Positions 43,038 through 51,198 of a stretch of 57,276 bases of DNA are shown here, piece by piece. The DNA lies in the NCBI GenBank assembly GCA_035281585.1, contig DATEDP010000113.1, positions 1 to 57,276 of the forward strand. Direction: 5' to 3'. This DNA is from a bacterium (GTDB lineage Bacteria; UBA10199; DSSB01). Both the position numbers and the translations under genes were made by a program. The notes beneath the pieces were generated by a model that saw only the letters and a list, made by a program, of their open reading frames with translations, was not told where the DNA came from and did not search any database. Position 1 is the first letter of the stretch; each line of letters begins with the position of its first letter.

Positions 43038-43167
43038 TCCGAGCCGATTGAGGGGTTCATACCCCAGTCTATTTGCACATTTGGGAATAAGGACTCCACT
43101 TGAGCACTTTTGTCGGGGTCATTTTCCAGGTGAGTTCCTTTGATCATCGGCGTAATGTTCAAAAAGT

Positions 43168-43176
43168 TGTTATAAT
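43168..43176 (+). promoter_or_regulatory. Extended -10 promoter of the sigma factor gene
   Basis: TGTTATAAT matches a housekeeping extended -10 element. It lies 127 nt upstream of the sigma gene, in a 265-bp intergenic region that is AT-rich compared with its surroundings. No convincing -35 is seen. The rest of the gap shows no gene. Confidence 0.5.
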
Positions 43177-43302
43177 TCCGTCACTTAATTTTTTTAGATC
43201 TCATGCATTTTCCACGCAACCTGTGGCGACGTTCTTGCAGCTTGTTCCGGGTAAGCGAAATGGGTTGATTGGCCCACCATCATTGACTAGGGAGAATTCA
43301 GC

Positions 43303-44097
43303 ATGAGTCGAACGGCTACTCAAAGGGCGGTTAAAAAAACTCCAGTAAATCCCACCCCGGCGCCGGTTGCCACCGAAGACCTTCGCGGCCGCGATAGCTT
43401 GATCGAACAATACCTGCCTTATGCCACTTCCATTGCCAATAAAGTGGCTCAAACCCTCAGTAATGACGCCGATATCGAAGAAATCATCTGCAACGCCCGC
43501 CTAGGCCTCCTGGAAGCCGCCAAGCGCTTCGATCCCAAGTTTAACGTCGATTTTAAGACCTTCGCCTATTACCGCATCAAGGGTGCGATCTATGACGGAC
43601 TGCGTAAGACCGGCTGGATTCCCCGCTCGCTGTACTCCAAGATCAAGTTCGAGCAAGCCGCCAACGAATACCTTCAGACCATGGCCGACAAGAGCGCCGG
43701 CACCAAGCTGAGCGCCGACGAAGAGATCGGCGAGCTCTACGACACCGTCAATTCCCTGGCTTCCATCTACATCATCAGCATCGACGCCAGCGAAGAGACG
43801 ATGGAAATTGAAGACAAAAAGGCCAATGATATCGAGCATAAGGCCGAGTTCCAGAAGGTGAAGGAATACATGCGGCAGGCCATCGAGGAGCTGCCCGAGA
43901 AGGAGCGCAAGCTCATCAAGATGTATTACTTCCAGAACAAGACCCTGGAAGAAGCCGGCCAAAAGCTGGGTCTTTCCAAGTCCTGGACCTCCCGACTCCA
44001 CGCCCGGGCCCTCGGCCTGCTCTTCAAGAAGATCAGCCTGATCCAGCTCAAGTCCCAGCATCAGCACCGCGCCAATGCCGCGGTCCAAGCTCAGTAA
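43303..44097 (+). CDS. FliA/WhiG-type sigma-70 factor
   Basis: This 264-residue alternative sigma factor has region 2 with LIEQYLPYATSIANKVAQ, EEIICNARLGLLEAAKRFDP and FKTFAYYRIKGAIYDGLRKTGW, which is characteristic of the FliA/WhiG/SigD group. A degenerate region 3 and a region-4 helix-turn-helix (ELPEKERKLIKMYYF, LEEAGQKLGLSKSWTSRLHARAL) follow. GGGAG precedes the start. Its place between sctJ and sctI suggests it controls late genes of this secretion system, like FliA in flagella. Four nearby FliA-like motifs fit that. Confidence 0.88.
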   Translation: MSRTATQRAVKKTPVNPTPAPVATEDLRGRDSLIEQYLPYATSIANKVAQTLSNDADIEEIICNARLGLLEAAKRFDPKFNVDFKTFAYYRIKGAIYDGLRKTGWIPRSLYSKIKFEQAANEYLQTMADKSAGTKLSADEEIGELYDTVNSLASIYIISIDASEETMEIEDKKANDIEHKAEFQKVKEYMRQAIEELPEKERKLIKMYYFQNKTLEEAGQKLGLSKSWTSRLHARALGLLFKKISLIQLKSQHQHRANAAVQAQ

Positions 44098-44131
44098 ACT
44101 CCGATTATTGATAGATTTTGTTTTGGACTGG

Positions 44132-44159
44132 AAACTTTGCTATAGTGGTGAGACGATAA
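44132..44159 (+). promoter_or_regulatory. FliA-like promoter motif, site 3
   Basis: AAACTTT (44132-44138), 15 nt, CGATAA (44154-44159). It lies 36 nt upstream of the sctI ATG, a distance fitting a promoter. Confidence 0.65.
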
Positions 44160-44195
44160 GATTTCAGAGAAATTTTTGGTGCTAAAAGGAAGTTT

Positions 44196-44720
44196 ATGGA
44201 CCCGATTTCGATGAATTTGACCCAAACCGCGCTGCAGAACGTCAACACCGGCTCTTCGCCTTTGCCGGCCGGCGGGACTTTCCAAACCGACAAAACCAGC
44301 TTTGCCAACTTGCTCGACAGCACGATCGGCGCCCAAAGCAACGCCAACCAAGCTTCCAATGCCAAGCTGATGGAGTTCGTGGACAACTTCGGCGCCGATT
44401 CGGTCAGCGGCAACATGAAGTCGATTCCGGCCGGTGAGATCCAAGTCGATGTTGCCCGGGCCGGCGAGATCGAAAAAGCCAGCGCTCCCAAGAGCACCGG
44501 CATCCTCGACATGTTCAAAGAGGTCAACACCAACCAGATGAACATGGAGCAGATGATGGAGAGCTTCTTCTCCGGCAGCAAGAAGAGCTTCACCGCTCTG
44601 GAGCTGACCCGGATGCAGATGTACGCTCACACCTGCACCGTCAACATGGAAGTCGTCTCCAAGGTCGGCGAAATGGCCAACAAGGCGATCTCGACTCCCT
44701 TCAACATGCAGGTTGGTTGA
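44196..44720 (+). CDS. sctI: T3SS inner rod protein SctI
   Basis: This 174-residue protein has no signal peptide and a polar N-terminal two-thirds. Its C-terminal helical region (FTALELTRMQMYAHTCTVNMEVVSKVGEMANKAI) matches the YscI/PrgJ/HrpB C terminus in pattern: Leu-x-x-Met-Q, then MEVVSK, then a terminal amphipathic helix. AAGGA lies before the ATG. It is monocistronic between its FliA-like motif and a strong terminator. It is longer than most rod proteins (about 100-120 residues). Confidence 0.7.
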   Translation: MDPISMNLTQTALQNVNTGSSPLPAGGTFQTDKTSFANLLDSTIGAQSNANQASNAKLMEFVDNFGADSVSGNMKSIPAGEIQVDVARAGEIEKASAPKSTGILDMFKEVNTNQMNMEQMMESFFSGSKKSFTALELTRMQMYAHTCTVNMEVVSKVGEMANKAISTPFNMQVG

Positions 44721-44740
44721 TTTAAGATTTTCTATCTTCA

Positions 44741-44773
44741 AAAGGGCGACCCTTGGGTCGCCCTTTTCTTTTG
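44741..44773 (+). terminator. Intrinsic terminator after sctI
   Basis: A 12-bp perfect stem AAAAGGGCGACC/GGTCGCCCTTTT with a CTTG loop is followed by CTTTT. It makes sctI a single-gene transcription unit. Confidence 0.85.
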
Positions 44774-44805
44774 GCAAAGCCTTTCCACCTGGCTAAGATA
44801 AGCGA

Positions 44806-45759
44806 ATGGCCGATCTCCAAGACTTAAGCGAACGTCAGCAAGCCTTTCTCCTCGTCTCCGCTCTCGTTGAAGGCGAGAAGGCTCCGGCCTTGCTCGCCGC
44901 CGTCGACGAGTCCAGAAGCCGCGGTCTTGGCGCCGTCCTCGAAAACCTGCTCCAGCAGCCGAAGCGCAACCGCGACGATGAGATCCATCGCCACCTCGCT
45001 CGGCTTGGCGCCGAAGGCAAGGTCAACCTCTGGCTCCATGCCGATGGCGGTTGGGTGGTGGAAGCTTTGCGCAACGAGTCGGCCCTCGTCTGGGCCCTGG
45101 TGTTCCGGGAGCTGCCCCGCGCCAAGATCGGCCGGGTGCTTTCGGAGCTGCCCAAGGAGATGCGCAAGACGATCAAGGCGATGGCTCATCACGTTCCGGC
45201 CAAGCCGATTTGGGCGATGATCAAGCGGAGGATCGAAAGCCGTTTCCCGGCGGTGCCGCGGGAGGTCTGGGATCACTTGGGCGAGTTCGAGAATTTTCGC
45301 CAGCTCAACGTCGACCAGTTCTACCAGCTCATGCGGGAGCTCGGGATCAGCGAGATGGCCATCGCCTTCAGCCAAGTCGACCGCGCCGCGACTCGGGCCA
45401 TCTTGCATCGTTTGGGCGTGGACGAGGCCAAGGAGCTGCGCAGCCGCATCAAGCGGGGCGGGAATTATTCCAAGGATCAGATGCGCGAGGCCCAGATGAA
45501 CATCCTCTCGCTGGAGGGCGACAAGGTGAAGACCGACGAGCTCACTCTCGAGATCGGCTTCGGGGTCTTCAGCCGGGCCTTCGGCAAGGAACATGAGCCC
45601 TTCGCCCCCATTTTCATCTACAAGCTGTCCCCCCGTTACGGTTATGTGCTGAAGCGCTACCTCGATCTGAACATTCCCCGGAACAACCCCGAAAAGGCCC
45701 GCCGGGTCCGGGAGCACATCGCCAACTCCCTCGAGCGAATTCGGCCTCAATTCGGGTGA
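44806..45759 (+). CDS. FliG-like protein in SctK position
   Basis: This 317-residue soluble protein begins LSERQQAFLLVSALVEGEKA. In the middle, ESALVWALVFRELPRAKIG followed by RVLSELPKEMRKTIKAMAHH reads like the FliG middle domain (xxQxxALILxxLxxxKAAxVLxxLPxExR). The later ATRAILHRLGVDEAKELRSR recalls FliG C-terminal helices. It occupies the place of sctK (between sctI and sctL), the cytoplasmic adaptor. A motor-switch-like link between SctJ and the split SctQ is plausible. The homology call is by eye and moderate. Confidence 0.5.
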   Translation: MADLQDLSERQQAFLLVSALVEGEKAPALLAAVDESRSRGLGAVLENLLQQPKRNRDDEIHRHLARLGAEGKVNLWLHADGGWVVEALRNESALVWALVFRELPRAKIGRVLSELPKEMRKTIKAMAHHVPAKPIWAMIKRRIESRFPAVPREVWDHLGEFENFRQLNVDQFYQLMRELGISEMAIAFSQVDRAATRAILHRLGVDEAKELRSRIKRGGNYSKDQMREAQMNILSLEGDKVKTDELTLEIGFGVFSRAFGKEHEPFAPIFIYKLSPRYGYVLKRYLDLNIPRNNPEKARRVREHIANSLERIRPQFG

Positions 45760-45853
45760 TAATCCCATAGGATATCATTGAAATTGGTAGATTCTTTTCG
45801 TTAGACTGAAGGGCACCCGTGCGGTGTCATCCAGAAGGACAGGGTCCCCATTC

Positions 45854-46534
45854 ATGGCAAAGATTCTCAAAGGCGAAGACTTCAAAAAACGGCTCAACCT
45901 CCAGGACCGGATCGAGTCCGATCTGTCCTCCACCTTCAGCGGGGGGCCTGAAATCGGTGGTGTGATCGACCGGGAGATCCTCGACGCCAGCGATCAGGCC
46001 AAGATCATCATTTCCGAGGCCAAGGCCGCAGCCGACAGGATCAAGGCCGAAGCCAAGGAGGTCTTGGGCCAGGTTCAAGAGGAGATGGAAAAGGCCCGCC
46101 AGCAGGGCTTCGAGCAGGGCCAGCAGGAAGGGCTGCAACAGGGCCTGGAAATGTTGCAGCGCGTCAAGGAATTGCGCCAAAAGCTCTTCGATGACAATGA
46201 GCGGGAGATGGTCAAGCTGATCTTCGAGATCGCTGAAAAGATCATCGGCCGCGAGTTCCGGGAGAACGACAAGGCCATCATGAACGTCATCCGATTGGCG
46301 GTCAGCGACGCGGTCGGAGAGAAAATCATCGTCCACGTCAACCCCAAAGACTATGAAAAGGTTAAGAAAAACGAAGAAGAGCTGCTCCAAAAAGTGGAGT
46401 CCGGCAAAACTTTGGTGTTCCGGGAAGACGATACCGTAAAGGTGGGGGGCTGCGTGGTGGAAACCGACATCGGCACCATCGACGCTCAATTGGACACTCA
46501 GCTCAACGCGATCAAGAAGGCGTTGGCTTTGTAG
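45854..46534 (+). CDS. sctL: T3SS ATPase regulator SctL (FliH family)
   Basis: This 226-residue protein has an N-terminal extended region, a long amphipathic coiled coil with EQGQQEGLQQGLE-type GxxxG-like repeats (about residues 55-105) and the FliH/SctL C-terminal domain (LIFEIAEKIIGREF, GGCVVETDIGTIDAQLDTQL). It forms the stalk that holds and restrains the ATPase. The ATG at 45854 is preferred to an upstream GTG at 45824. It starts a long operon up to sctT. Confidence 0.9.
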   Translation: MAKILKGEDFKKRLNLQDRIESDLSSTFSGGPEIGGVIDREILDASDQAKIIISEAKAAADRIKAEAKEVLGQVQEEMEKARQQGFEQGQQEGLQQGLEMLQRVKELRQKLFDDNEREMVKLIFEIAEKIIGREFRENDKAIMNVIRLAVSDAVGEKIIVHVNPKDYEKVKKNEEELLQKVESGKTLVFREDDTVKVGGCVVETDIGTIDAQLDTQLNAIKKALAL

Positions 46535-46543
46535 GTAAGGACT

Positions 46544-47914
46544 ATGGAAGCGGCACAAGCGGTGGATCTCGGCTTCGACGATGGCTTCGAGCTGCCGGTG
46601 ATCGACCTTCACAAGTACTACCGCGCGGTCACTTCGCTCTCGACCTACCGGATCAAGGGCAAGGTGACCGAGCTCACCGGACTGGTCGTCAAGGCGGTGG
46701 TTCCCGGCGTCCGCGTCGGCGAGCTCTGCTATATCCAGACCTTCAATGCCCGGGCACTCCCGATCAAAGCCGAGGTGGTCGGCTTCAAGGACAAGGAAGT
46801 CTTGCTCATGCCGCTGGGCGATCTCGAGGGCATCGGGCCGGGCAATGACGTCATTCCGACCGGCGGCTGCCTCAAGGTTCGGGTCGGCGATGGCCTGCTG
46901 GGGCGCGTCTTGGACGGCTTGGGCGATCCGATCGACGCCGAGACCCATGGGCCCTTGAGCTACGATACCGAATATCCGGTCATGGCGCCGCCGCCCGATC
47001 CGCTGACCCGCAAGCGCATCTCCAAACCGATCTCGGTCGGCATCCGCTGCATCGACTCGGTGCTGACCGTCGGGGAGGGCCAGCGCGTCGGCATCTTCGC
47101 CGCCGCCGGCGTCGGGAAATCCACGACGATGGGGATGCTGGCGCGGAACTGCGACTCCGACGTCAACGTGATCTGCCTGGTCGGCGAGCGCGGAAGAGAG
47201 CTTCGCGATTTTTTGGAGAAGGACTTGGGCGAAGCCGGGATGGCCCGCTCGGTGGTCGTGGTTTCGACCTCGGACCAGCCTTCCTTGGTCCGCTCCAAGG
47301 CGGCCTATGTCGCCACCGCGATTGCCGAGTACTTCCGCGACCAGGGCCGCACCGTGCTCCTGATGATGGACTCGGTCACCCGCTTCGCGCGGGCCTTGCG
47401 TGAGATCGGCCTGGCCATCGGCGAGCCGCCGGCCAGACAGGGTTTCACGCCTTCGGTGTTCTCGACACTGCCCAAGCTCTTGGAGCGCACCGGCAACTCG
47501 GCCACCGGTTCGATCACCGCATTTTACACCGTTCTGGTCGAGGGCGACGACATGACCGAGCCGGTGGCCGACGAGGTCCGGTCGATCTTGGACGGCCACA
47601 TTGTGCTGTCGCGGGCTCTGGCCGCCCGGGGCCATTATCCGGCGGTGGACGTCTCCGAGAGCGTGAGCCGCGTCATGAGCTCGATCGTCGATGAAGAGCA
47701 CGAGCAGGCGGCGCGAAAGCTTCGCGAGGTCGTGGCCAACTACGAGAAAGAGCGCGACCTCATCCTGATCGGCGCCTACGAGGCCGGCTCCGACCCCAAC
47801 GTCGACTACGCGATCGAAAAGATCGAGGATGTGAACAACTTCCTCAAGCAACATGTCATGGACAAGATCCACCTCTCGGAATCGGTGGATGAGTTGAAGA
47901 ATATTTTCATGTGA
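46544..47914 (+). CDS. sctN: T3SS ATPase SctN
   Basis: This 456-residue F1-type hexameric ATPase of the FliI/YscN family has Walker A IFAAAGVGKSTTMGMLARN (Lys near residue 190), VGERGRELRDFLEKDLG, and the Walker B region VLLMMDSVTRFARALREIGLAIGEPPARQGFTPSVF, then ARGHYPAVDVSESVSRVM. It unfolds and delivers substrates and chaperones to the export gate. It is nine bases after sctL. Confidence 0.96.
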   Translation: MEAAQAVDLGFDDGFELPVIDLHKYYRAVTSLSTYRIKGKVTELTGLVVKAVVPGVRVGELCYIQTFNARALPIKAEVVGFKDKEVLLMPLGDLEGIGPGNDVIPTGGCLKVRVGDGLLGRVLDGLGDPIDAETHGPLSYDTEYPVMAPPPDPLTRKRISKPISVGIRCIDSVLTVGEGQRVGIFAAAGVGKSTTMGMLARNCDSDVNVICLVGERGRELRDFLEKDLGEAGMARSVVVVSTSDQPSLVRSKAAYVATAIAEYFRDQGRTVLLMMDSVTRFARALREIGLAIGEPPARQGFTPSVFSTLPKLLERTGNSATGSITAFYTVLVEGDDMTEPVADEVRSILDGHIVLSRALAARGHYPAVDVSESVSRVMSSIVDEEHEQAARKLREVVANYEKERDLILIGAYEAGSDPNVDYAIEKIEDVNNFLKQHVMDKIHLSESVDELKNIFM

Positions 47915-47923
47915 TGAAAAGCG

Positions 47924-48427
47924 ATGGCGAAGAAAAAAGAAAAATACCGGCTCCAGCCGCTCTTGGACGTTCGGATCCGCAACAAGCGGAATGCCGAGAT
48001 CGAGCTGGGCAAGTCGATTCGCATGCTGAAGGAAGAGCAGCAGCGGCTGGTGAAACTGGAGGAGGAAAAACAAGCCATCATCCAGCAGCGGGAAAACGCC
48101 AGGCGCGAAATGTCCGAGATGCTGCGGATGGGCGAGAGCGTCGTCTCCGATTCCCACGGTCATCTCAACTTCATCAAGCGGCTGGTCGAGGACGAGGCCA
48201 AGAAGGACGAGGAGATCGAGAACCAAAAGATCCAGATCGAGAAGGCCGAGGAGCGGGTCGCCTCCTGCAAAAGGGACTACATTGACGCCTGCAAAGAAGT
48301 TAAAATCATGGAGAAACACAAGGAGCTTTGGAAGAAGAAGCTCAAGCAGAAGCTGGAGTACGAGGAACAAAAAGTGATGAACGAACTGGGCAATGTCGTG
48401 CATCAGCTTAGAAAGATGAACGGTTAA
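47924..48427 (+). CDS. sctO: T3SS central stalk SctO (FliJ/YscO family)
   Basis: This 167-residue protein is entirely coiled coil (Lys/Glu/Gln-rich heptads), starting KYRLQPLLDVRIRNKRNAEI, which is like the N terminus of FliJ/YscO. It links the ATPase rotor to the export gate. The position directly after sctN and before sctP is the standard order. Identification rests on coiled-coil character and synteny. Confidence 0.82.
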   Translation: MAKKKEKYRLQPLLDVRIRNKRNAEIELGKSIRMLKEEQQRLVKLEEEKQAIIQQRENARREMSEMLRMGESVVSDSHGHLNFIKRLVEDEAKKDEEIENQKIQIEKAEERVASCKRDYIDACKEVKIMEKHKELWKKKLKQKLEYEEQKVMNELGNVVHQLRKMNG

Positions 48428-48428
48428 T

Positions 48429-49319
48429 ATGACGGAAAGCATTCGGCCCAGCGCCGGCGAGGAAGCCCGAGCGGCGGCCCGGGCGGCGGATCAAAAGAAG
48501 CAGACCAAACAGTCCCAGACTTTGGCCGGCCAGCAGGGCGCGCTCCAATCGGGCCAGACCGGTCAAAACAAGAAGCTGCAGGCCAGTCCCTTCGACGAAA
48601 TGCTGAAGCATGCCTCGGAGTCGGGCCAAGCCGCCAATCTTCTGCCCTCGGAGAACAAGTTCGATTCCCGGCTCAAGGAGATCACCCACGACGATGACCG
48701 CCATTCCTCCTCGTCGGATCGCGACAAGGCCGAGGACGACAAAAAGGCCGCCGACAACAAGCCCGAAGCCGGCAAGAAGAGCAAAGAAACCGGCCTCAGC
48801 GCCCGGGAGCGGGTATTAGGCAAGCATTCCTCGGGCGAGCAGGGCTCCGGCGGCGGCTCCGGCGAGAAGCGCGAGGGTGGCAGCGGCGGCCAGAAGGGCT
48901 TCCAAAAGGACAGCCAGACCAGCCAGGGCTTCGCCGCCGATCTGCGGCGCCGAGATGCCGCGCCGACTCCGGCCCCGGTGCCGGTGGAGTTCCAAAAGAT
49001 CCAGCAAGTGGACCTCAGCCAGATCGAATCGCCTCAGGCGCCGCGCGAGCTGCCTAAGGCTTTGCTTGACCAGATCGTCCAATCTGTCACTATTGTGCAG
49101 AAGAAGGACTTGAGTAAGGAAATTCAGATCGATTTCCACGACAGCGTCTTCAACGGCCTTCGTCTCAAGGTCACCGCCCAAGGCAAGGAAGTGAGCGTCG
49201 AATTCCTGGTTCCCAACCGGAGCGTGGAAGAGACCTTCAAGAACGAACGCGAAAACATTGCCCTGGCCCTGGGCGAAAAAGGTGTCGATGTCCGCTCGAT
49301 CAAGGTGACGCGGCTTTAG
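48429..49319 (+). CDS. sctP: SctP/FliK-type needle- or hook-length protein
   Basis: This 296-residue protein has a low-complexity, Gln/Lys/Ser/Gly-rich N-terminal 190 residues (a molecular-ruler type region) and a globular C terminus. The latter (about 205-296) has the FliK/SctP switch-domain pattern LKVTAQGKEVSVEFLVPNRSVEETFKNERENIALALGEKGVDV. It starts one base after the sctO stop. It would set needle length and switch substrate specificity. The ruler role is family knowledge, not shown here. Confidence 0.75.
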   Translation: MTESIRPSAGEEARAAARAADQKKQTKQSQTLAGQQGALQSGQTGQNKKLQASPFDEMLKHASESGQAANLLPSENKFDSRLKEITHDDDRHSSSSDRDKAEDDKKAADNKPEAGKKSKETGLSARERVLGKHSSGEQGSGGGSGEKREGGSGGQKGFQKDSQTSQGFAADLRRRDAAPTPAPVPVEFQKIQQVDLSQIESPQAPRELPKALLDQIVQSVTIVQKKDLSKEIQIDFHDSVFNGLRLKVTAQGKEVSVEFLVPNRSVEETFKNERENIALALGEKGVDVRSIKVTRL

Positions 49320-49323
49320 CCGC

Positions 49324-49403
49324 GTCATCCTGAGCGTAGCGAAGGATCTCATGCCCACCAAGGAGGTATGAGTTTCCTCGGCCCCTTGGGGGCCTCGGAA
49401 TGA
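49324..49403. repeat. REP-like repeat, copy 4 (inside T3SS operon)
   Basis: GTCATCCTGAGCGTAGCGAAGG at the left and CCTCGGAATGAC at the right, with an inner palindrome. It fills the gap between sctP and sctQ. Confidence 0.7.
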
Positions 49404-49424
49404 CATTCGTAAGAAACTTTTATT

Positions 49425-50357
49425 ATGGCCCAACCCCAGATCCGGCCCTTCGATTTCGCCAAGCTCAAGAAACTGTCGAGCCGCCAGCTGGCCACCGTCG
49501 ACAGCTTGCTGCGACTCTATCCTCAATTTTCCGAGGCCGGCGAGTTCGCCGCCGAATTCGCCCGTTCCTTCGAGCGCGACTTGGGCATCGGTCTCAAGCT
49601 CGAGTTCGTCGGCTTTGAGGAGGCCAGTGCCGCCGACTTCATCGCGGCCATGCCCAACCCTACGGTCTTGATCCTGCTTTCGGTCCAACCCTCGGGTCAG
49701 GCCGCCCTGGTCGAGCTGGACTACGCCAGCTGCCGCCGGATGGTCGACCGGGTTCTCGGCCAACCGGAGGGGGAGGCCAGCGGGGAGCCGCGCGCCTTTA
49801 GCCCACTGGAAGAGGGGGCCTTGGAGTTCCTTCTCGCCAAGGCGGTTTCGCTGTTGAAGGATGCCCCTTCTTTTCAGGGGCCCAGCGCTTTCCGGATCGC
49901 CAAAATCGTGAATGAGCCCCGGCTCTTGGCCGATGCGGTCCCGCCCGAGGAATGGGGCTGCGTGCTCAAATTTTACCTTGGCCTGGAGGGTAGGGGGGGA
50001 TATGTTCGTGTTTATCTGCCCCATCCGTTGGTCGAAGGGGTGTTTCTCCGGGAGGACGTCGCGACCGACGTCTCCGACGCCGAGTTCGAACAGCGGCTGG
50101 AAAGGGTGGCCCACATCAAGACCTCGATTTGGTCGGAGGTTGGGCGGGTCAACTTGATGGCTTCGGAGATCGGCCAGCTGGAGCCCGGCGACGTCATCCT
50201 GTTCGATGAGTCCCAGGCCAACAAGAGCCCTCATGGGCTTAGCGGCAAAACGGTGCTTCGGGTCGGCGAAAACTCCTCGGAGGGCCTGCTCTCCGAGTTG
50301 ATCGACAGCGAGGGCAAGGTGGTCGTCAAGATTTTGGATTTCCTTGGAGGCGAGTGA
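49425..50357 (+). CDS. sctQ: T3SS cytoplasmic ring protein SctQ, FliM-like subunit
   Basis: This 310-residue protein starts with the FliM-like IRPFDFAKLKKLSSRQLATVDSLLRLYPQF. It has a middle CheC/X-type domain (residues about 70-215) and a first SpoA/surface-presentation domain at the C terminus (VNLMASEIGQLEPGDVILFDE). The second SpoA domain is encoded separately by the next gene, overlapping by four bases (ATGA). This separate-gene arrangement is closer to FliM and FliN than to one-gene SctQ. Confidence 0.82.
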   Translation: MAQPQIRPFDFAKLKKLSSRQLATVDSLLRLYPQFSEAGEFAAEFARSFERDLGIGLKLEFVGFEEASAADFIAAMPNPTVLILLSVQPSGQAALVELDYASCRRMVDRVLGQPEGEASGEPRAFSPLEEGALEFLLAKAVSLLKDAPSFQGPSAFRIAKIVNEPRLLADAVPPEEWGCVLKFYLGLEGRGGYVRVYLPHPLVEGVFLREDVATDVSDAEFEQRLERVAHIKTSIWSEVGRVNLMASEIGQLEPGDVILFDESQANKSPHGLSGKTVLRVGENSSEGLLSELIDSEGKVVVKILDFLGGE

Positions 50358-50815
50358 TGGCGAAGAGACCCGATCCCAACATTGAAGTTGAAGAGTTCAA
50401 TGCCGAGCTCGACCCCTTCGCCGAAGGGGCGGGTGTCGAAGAAGGCACGCCGGGCTTGGAAGGCGCCGGGGATCCCTTCGACTTCAATCCCAATCCCGGC
50501 TCGCCTCCGCCCAAGGCTCCCCAGCCCTCGGGCGGTTTTGGCGCTCCGCCGGCGGCTCCCGCGGCCGGCGGCAAGGTCGATCGCCGCGGCGCCGGGCTCA
50601 CCGCCGACGTGCCGGTGCAATTGGTCGCGGTCCTCGGCAAGAAGGCCATTTCGATCAAAGAAATTCTTTCGCTCAAAAAGGGCCAGGTCCTGGAGCTCAA
50701 CCGCTTTCCCAATGAAGCCGTCGACTTGGTCGCCAACGGCAAGCTGATGGCCAAGGGCGAGCTGGTCGAAATCGACGGGAAGCTCGGGGTCCGGATCATC
50801 AAGATCTTCGAATGA
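50354..50815 (+). CDS. FliN-like SpoA domain protein (SctQ C part)
   Basis: This 153-residue protein has an acidic and Pro/Gly-rich N-terminal half. The SpoA domain (VPVQLVAVLGKKAISIKEILSLKKGQVLEL, LVANGKLMAKGELVEIDGKLGVRI) is typical of FliN and the C-terminal SctQ product. It assembles with the FliM-like subunit into the cytoplasmic sorting platform or C-ring. It is coupled to both neighbours by ATGA overlaps. Confidence 0.88.
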   Translation: MMAKRPDPNIEVEEFNAELDPFAEGAGVEEGTPGLEGAGDPFDFNPNPGSPPPKAPQPSGGFGAPPAAPAAGGKVDRRGAGLTADVPVQLVAVLGKKAISIKEILSLKKGQVLELNRFPNEAVDLVANGKLMAKGELVEIDGKLGVRIIKIFE

Positions 50816-51198
50816 TCTTCTCAAGCCTTATCGCGGCCGCCATGACTCCCACGCCGACCCCTTGGGGGGCGACGCCGGATGTCGCGGCGCTTGGCGCGGG
50901 CTCGGTGGATTTCACCTGGCTCTTCCTGAAGATGATCTTCGCGATGATCGCGGTCATCGCGCTGGCCATCGTGATTTTGCGCTACGTCGTCCCGAAGCTC
51001 GGCCTGCATCGCGGAGGCTCGGGACGCACCGACCTCCGAATCGTGGACCGGATTCCGCTCGATTCGAGGAAATCGCTGTACGTGCTGGAAGTGGAGGGCC
51101 GCCGCCTGCTGGTGGGGGCCAGCGACAACCACCTCGGCTTGGTCGCCGACTTGGGCGATGCCCAAACGAAAGACGAAGACGATGATGAAGAAGCTTAA
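50812..51198 (+). CDS. FliO-like export-gate assembly protein
   Basis: This 128-residue protein has one transmembrane helix (FLKMIFAMIAVIALAIVILRYVV, about residues 36-60) and a small cytoplasmic domain LRIVDRIPLDSRKSLYVLEVEGRRLLVGASDNHLGL. The latter closely follows the FliO pattern (LExxxLGxRKSLxLVEVxGRxLLVG). FliO helps FliP assemble in flagella and is generally missing from injectisomes. Its position immediately before sctR matches fliO-fliP order. It overlaps sctQ-C by four bases. Confidence 0.83.
   Translation: MIFSSLIAAAMTPTPTPWGATPDVAALGAGSVDFTWLFLKMIFAMIAVIALAIVILRYVVPKLGLHRGGSGRTDLRIVDRIPLDSRKSLYVLEVEGRRLLVGASDNHLGLVADLGDAQTKDEDDDEEA

Noticed and set aside
45827-48442. 871-codon open frame antisense to sctL-sctN-sctO
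   Set aside because: It is composition-driven, rich in Leu, His, Val and Asp, and mirrors the codon pattern of well-identified genes. No motif or ribosome site.
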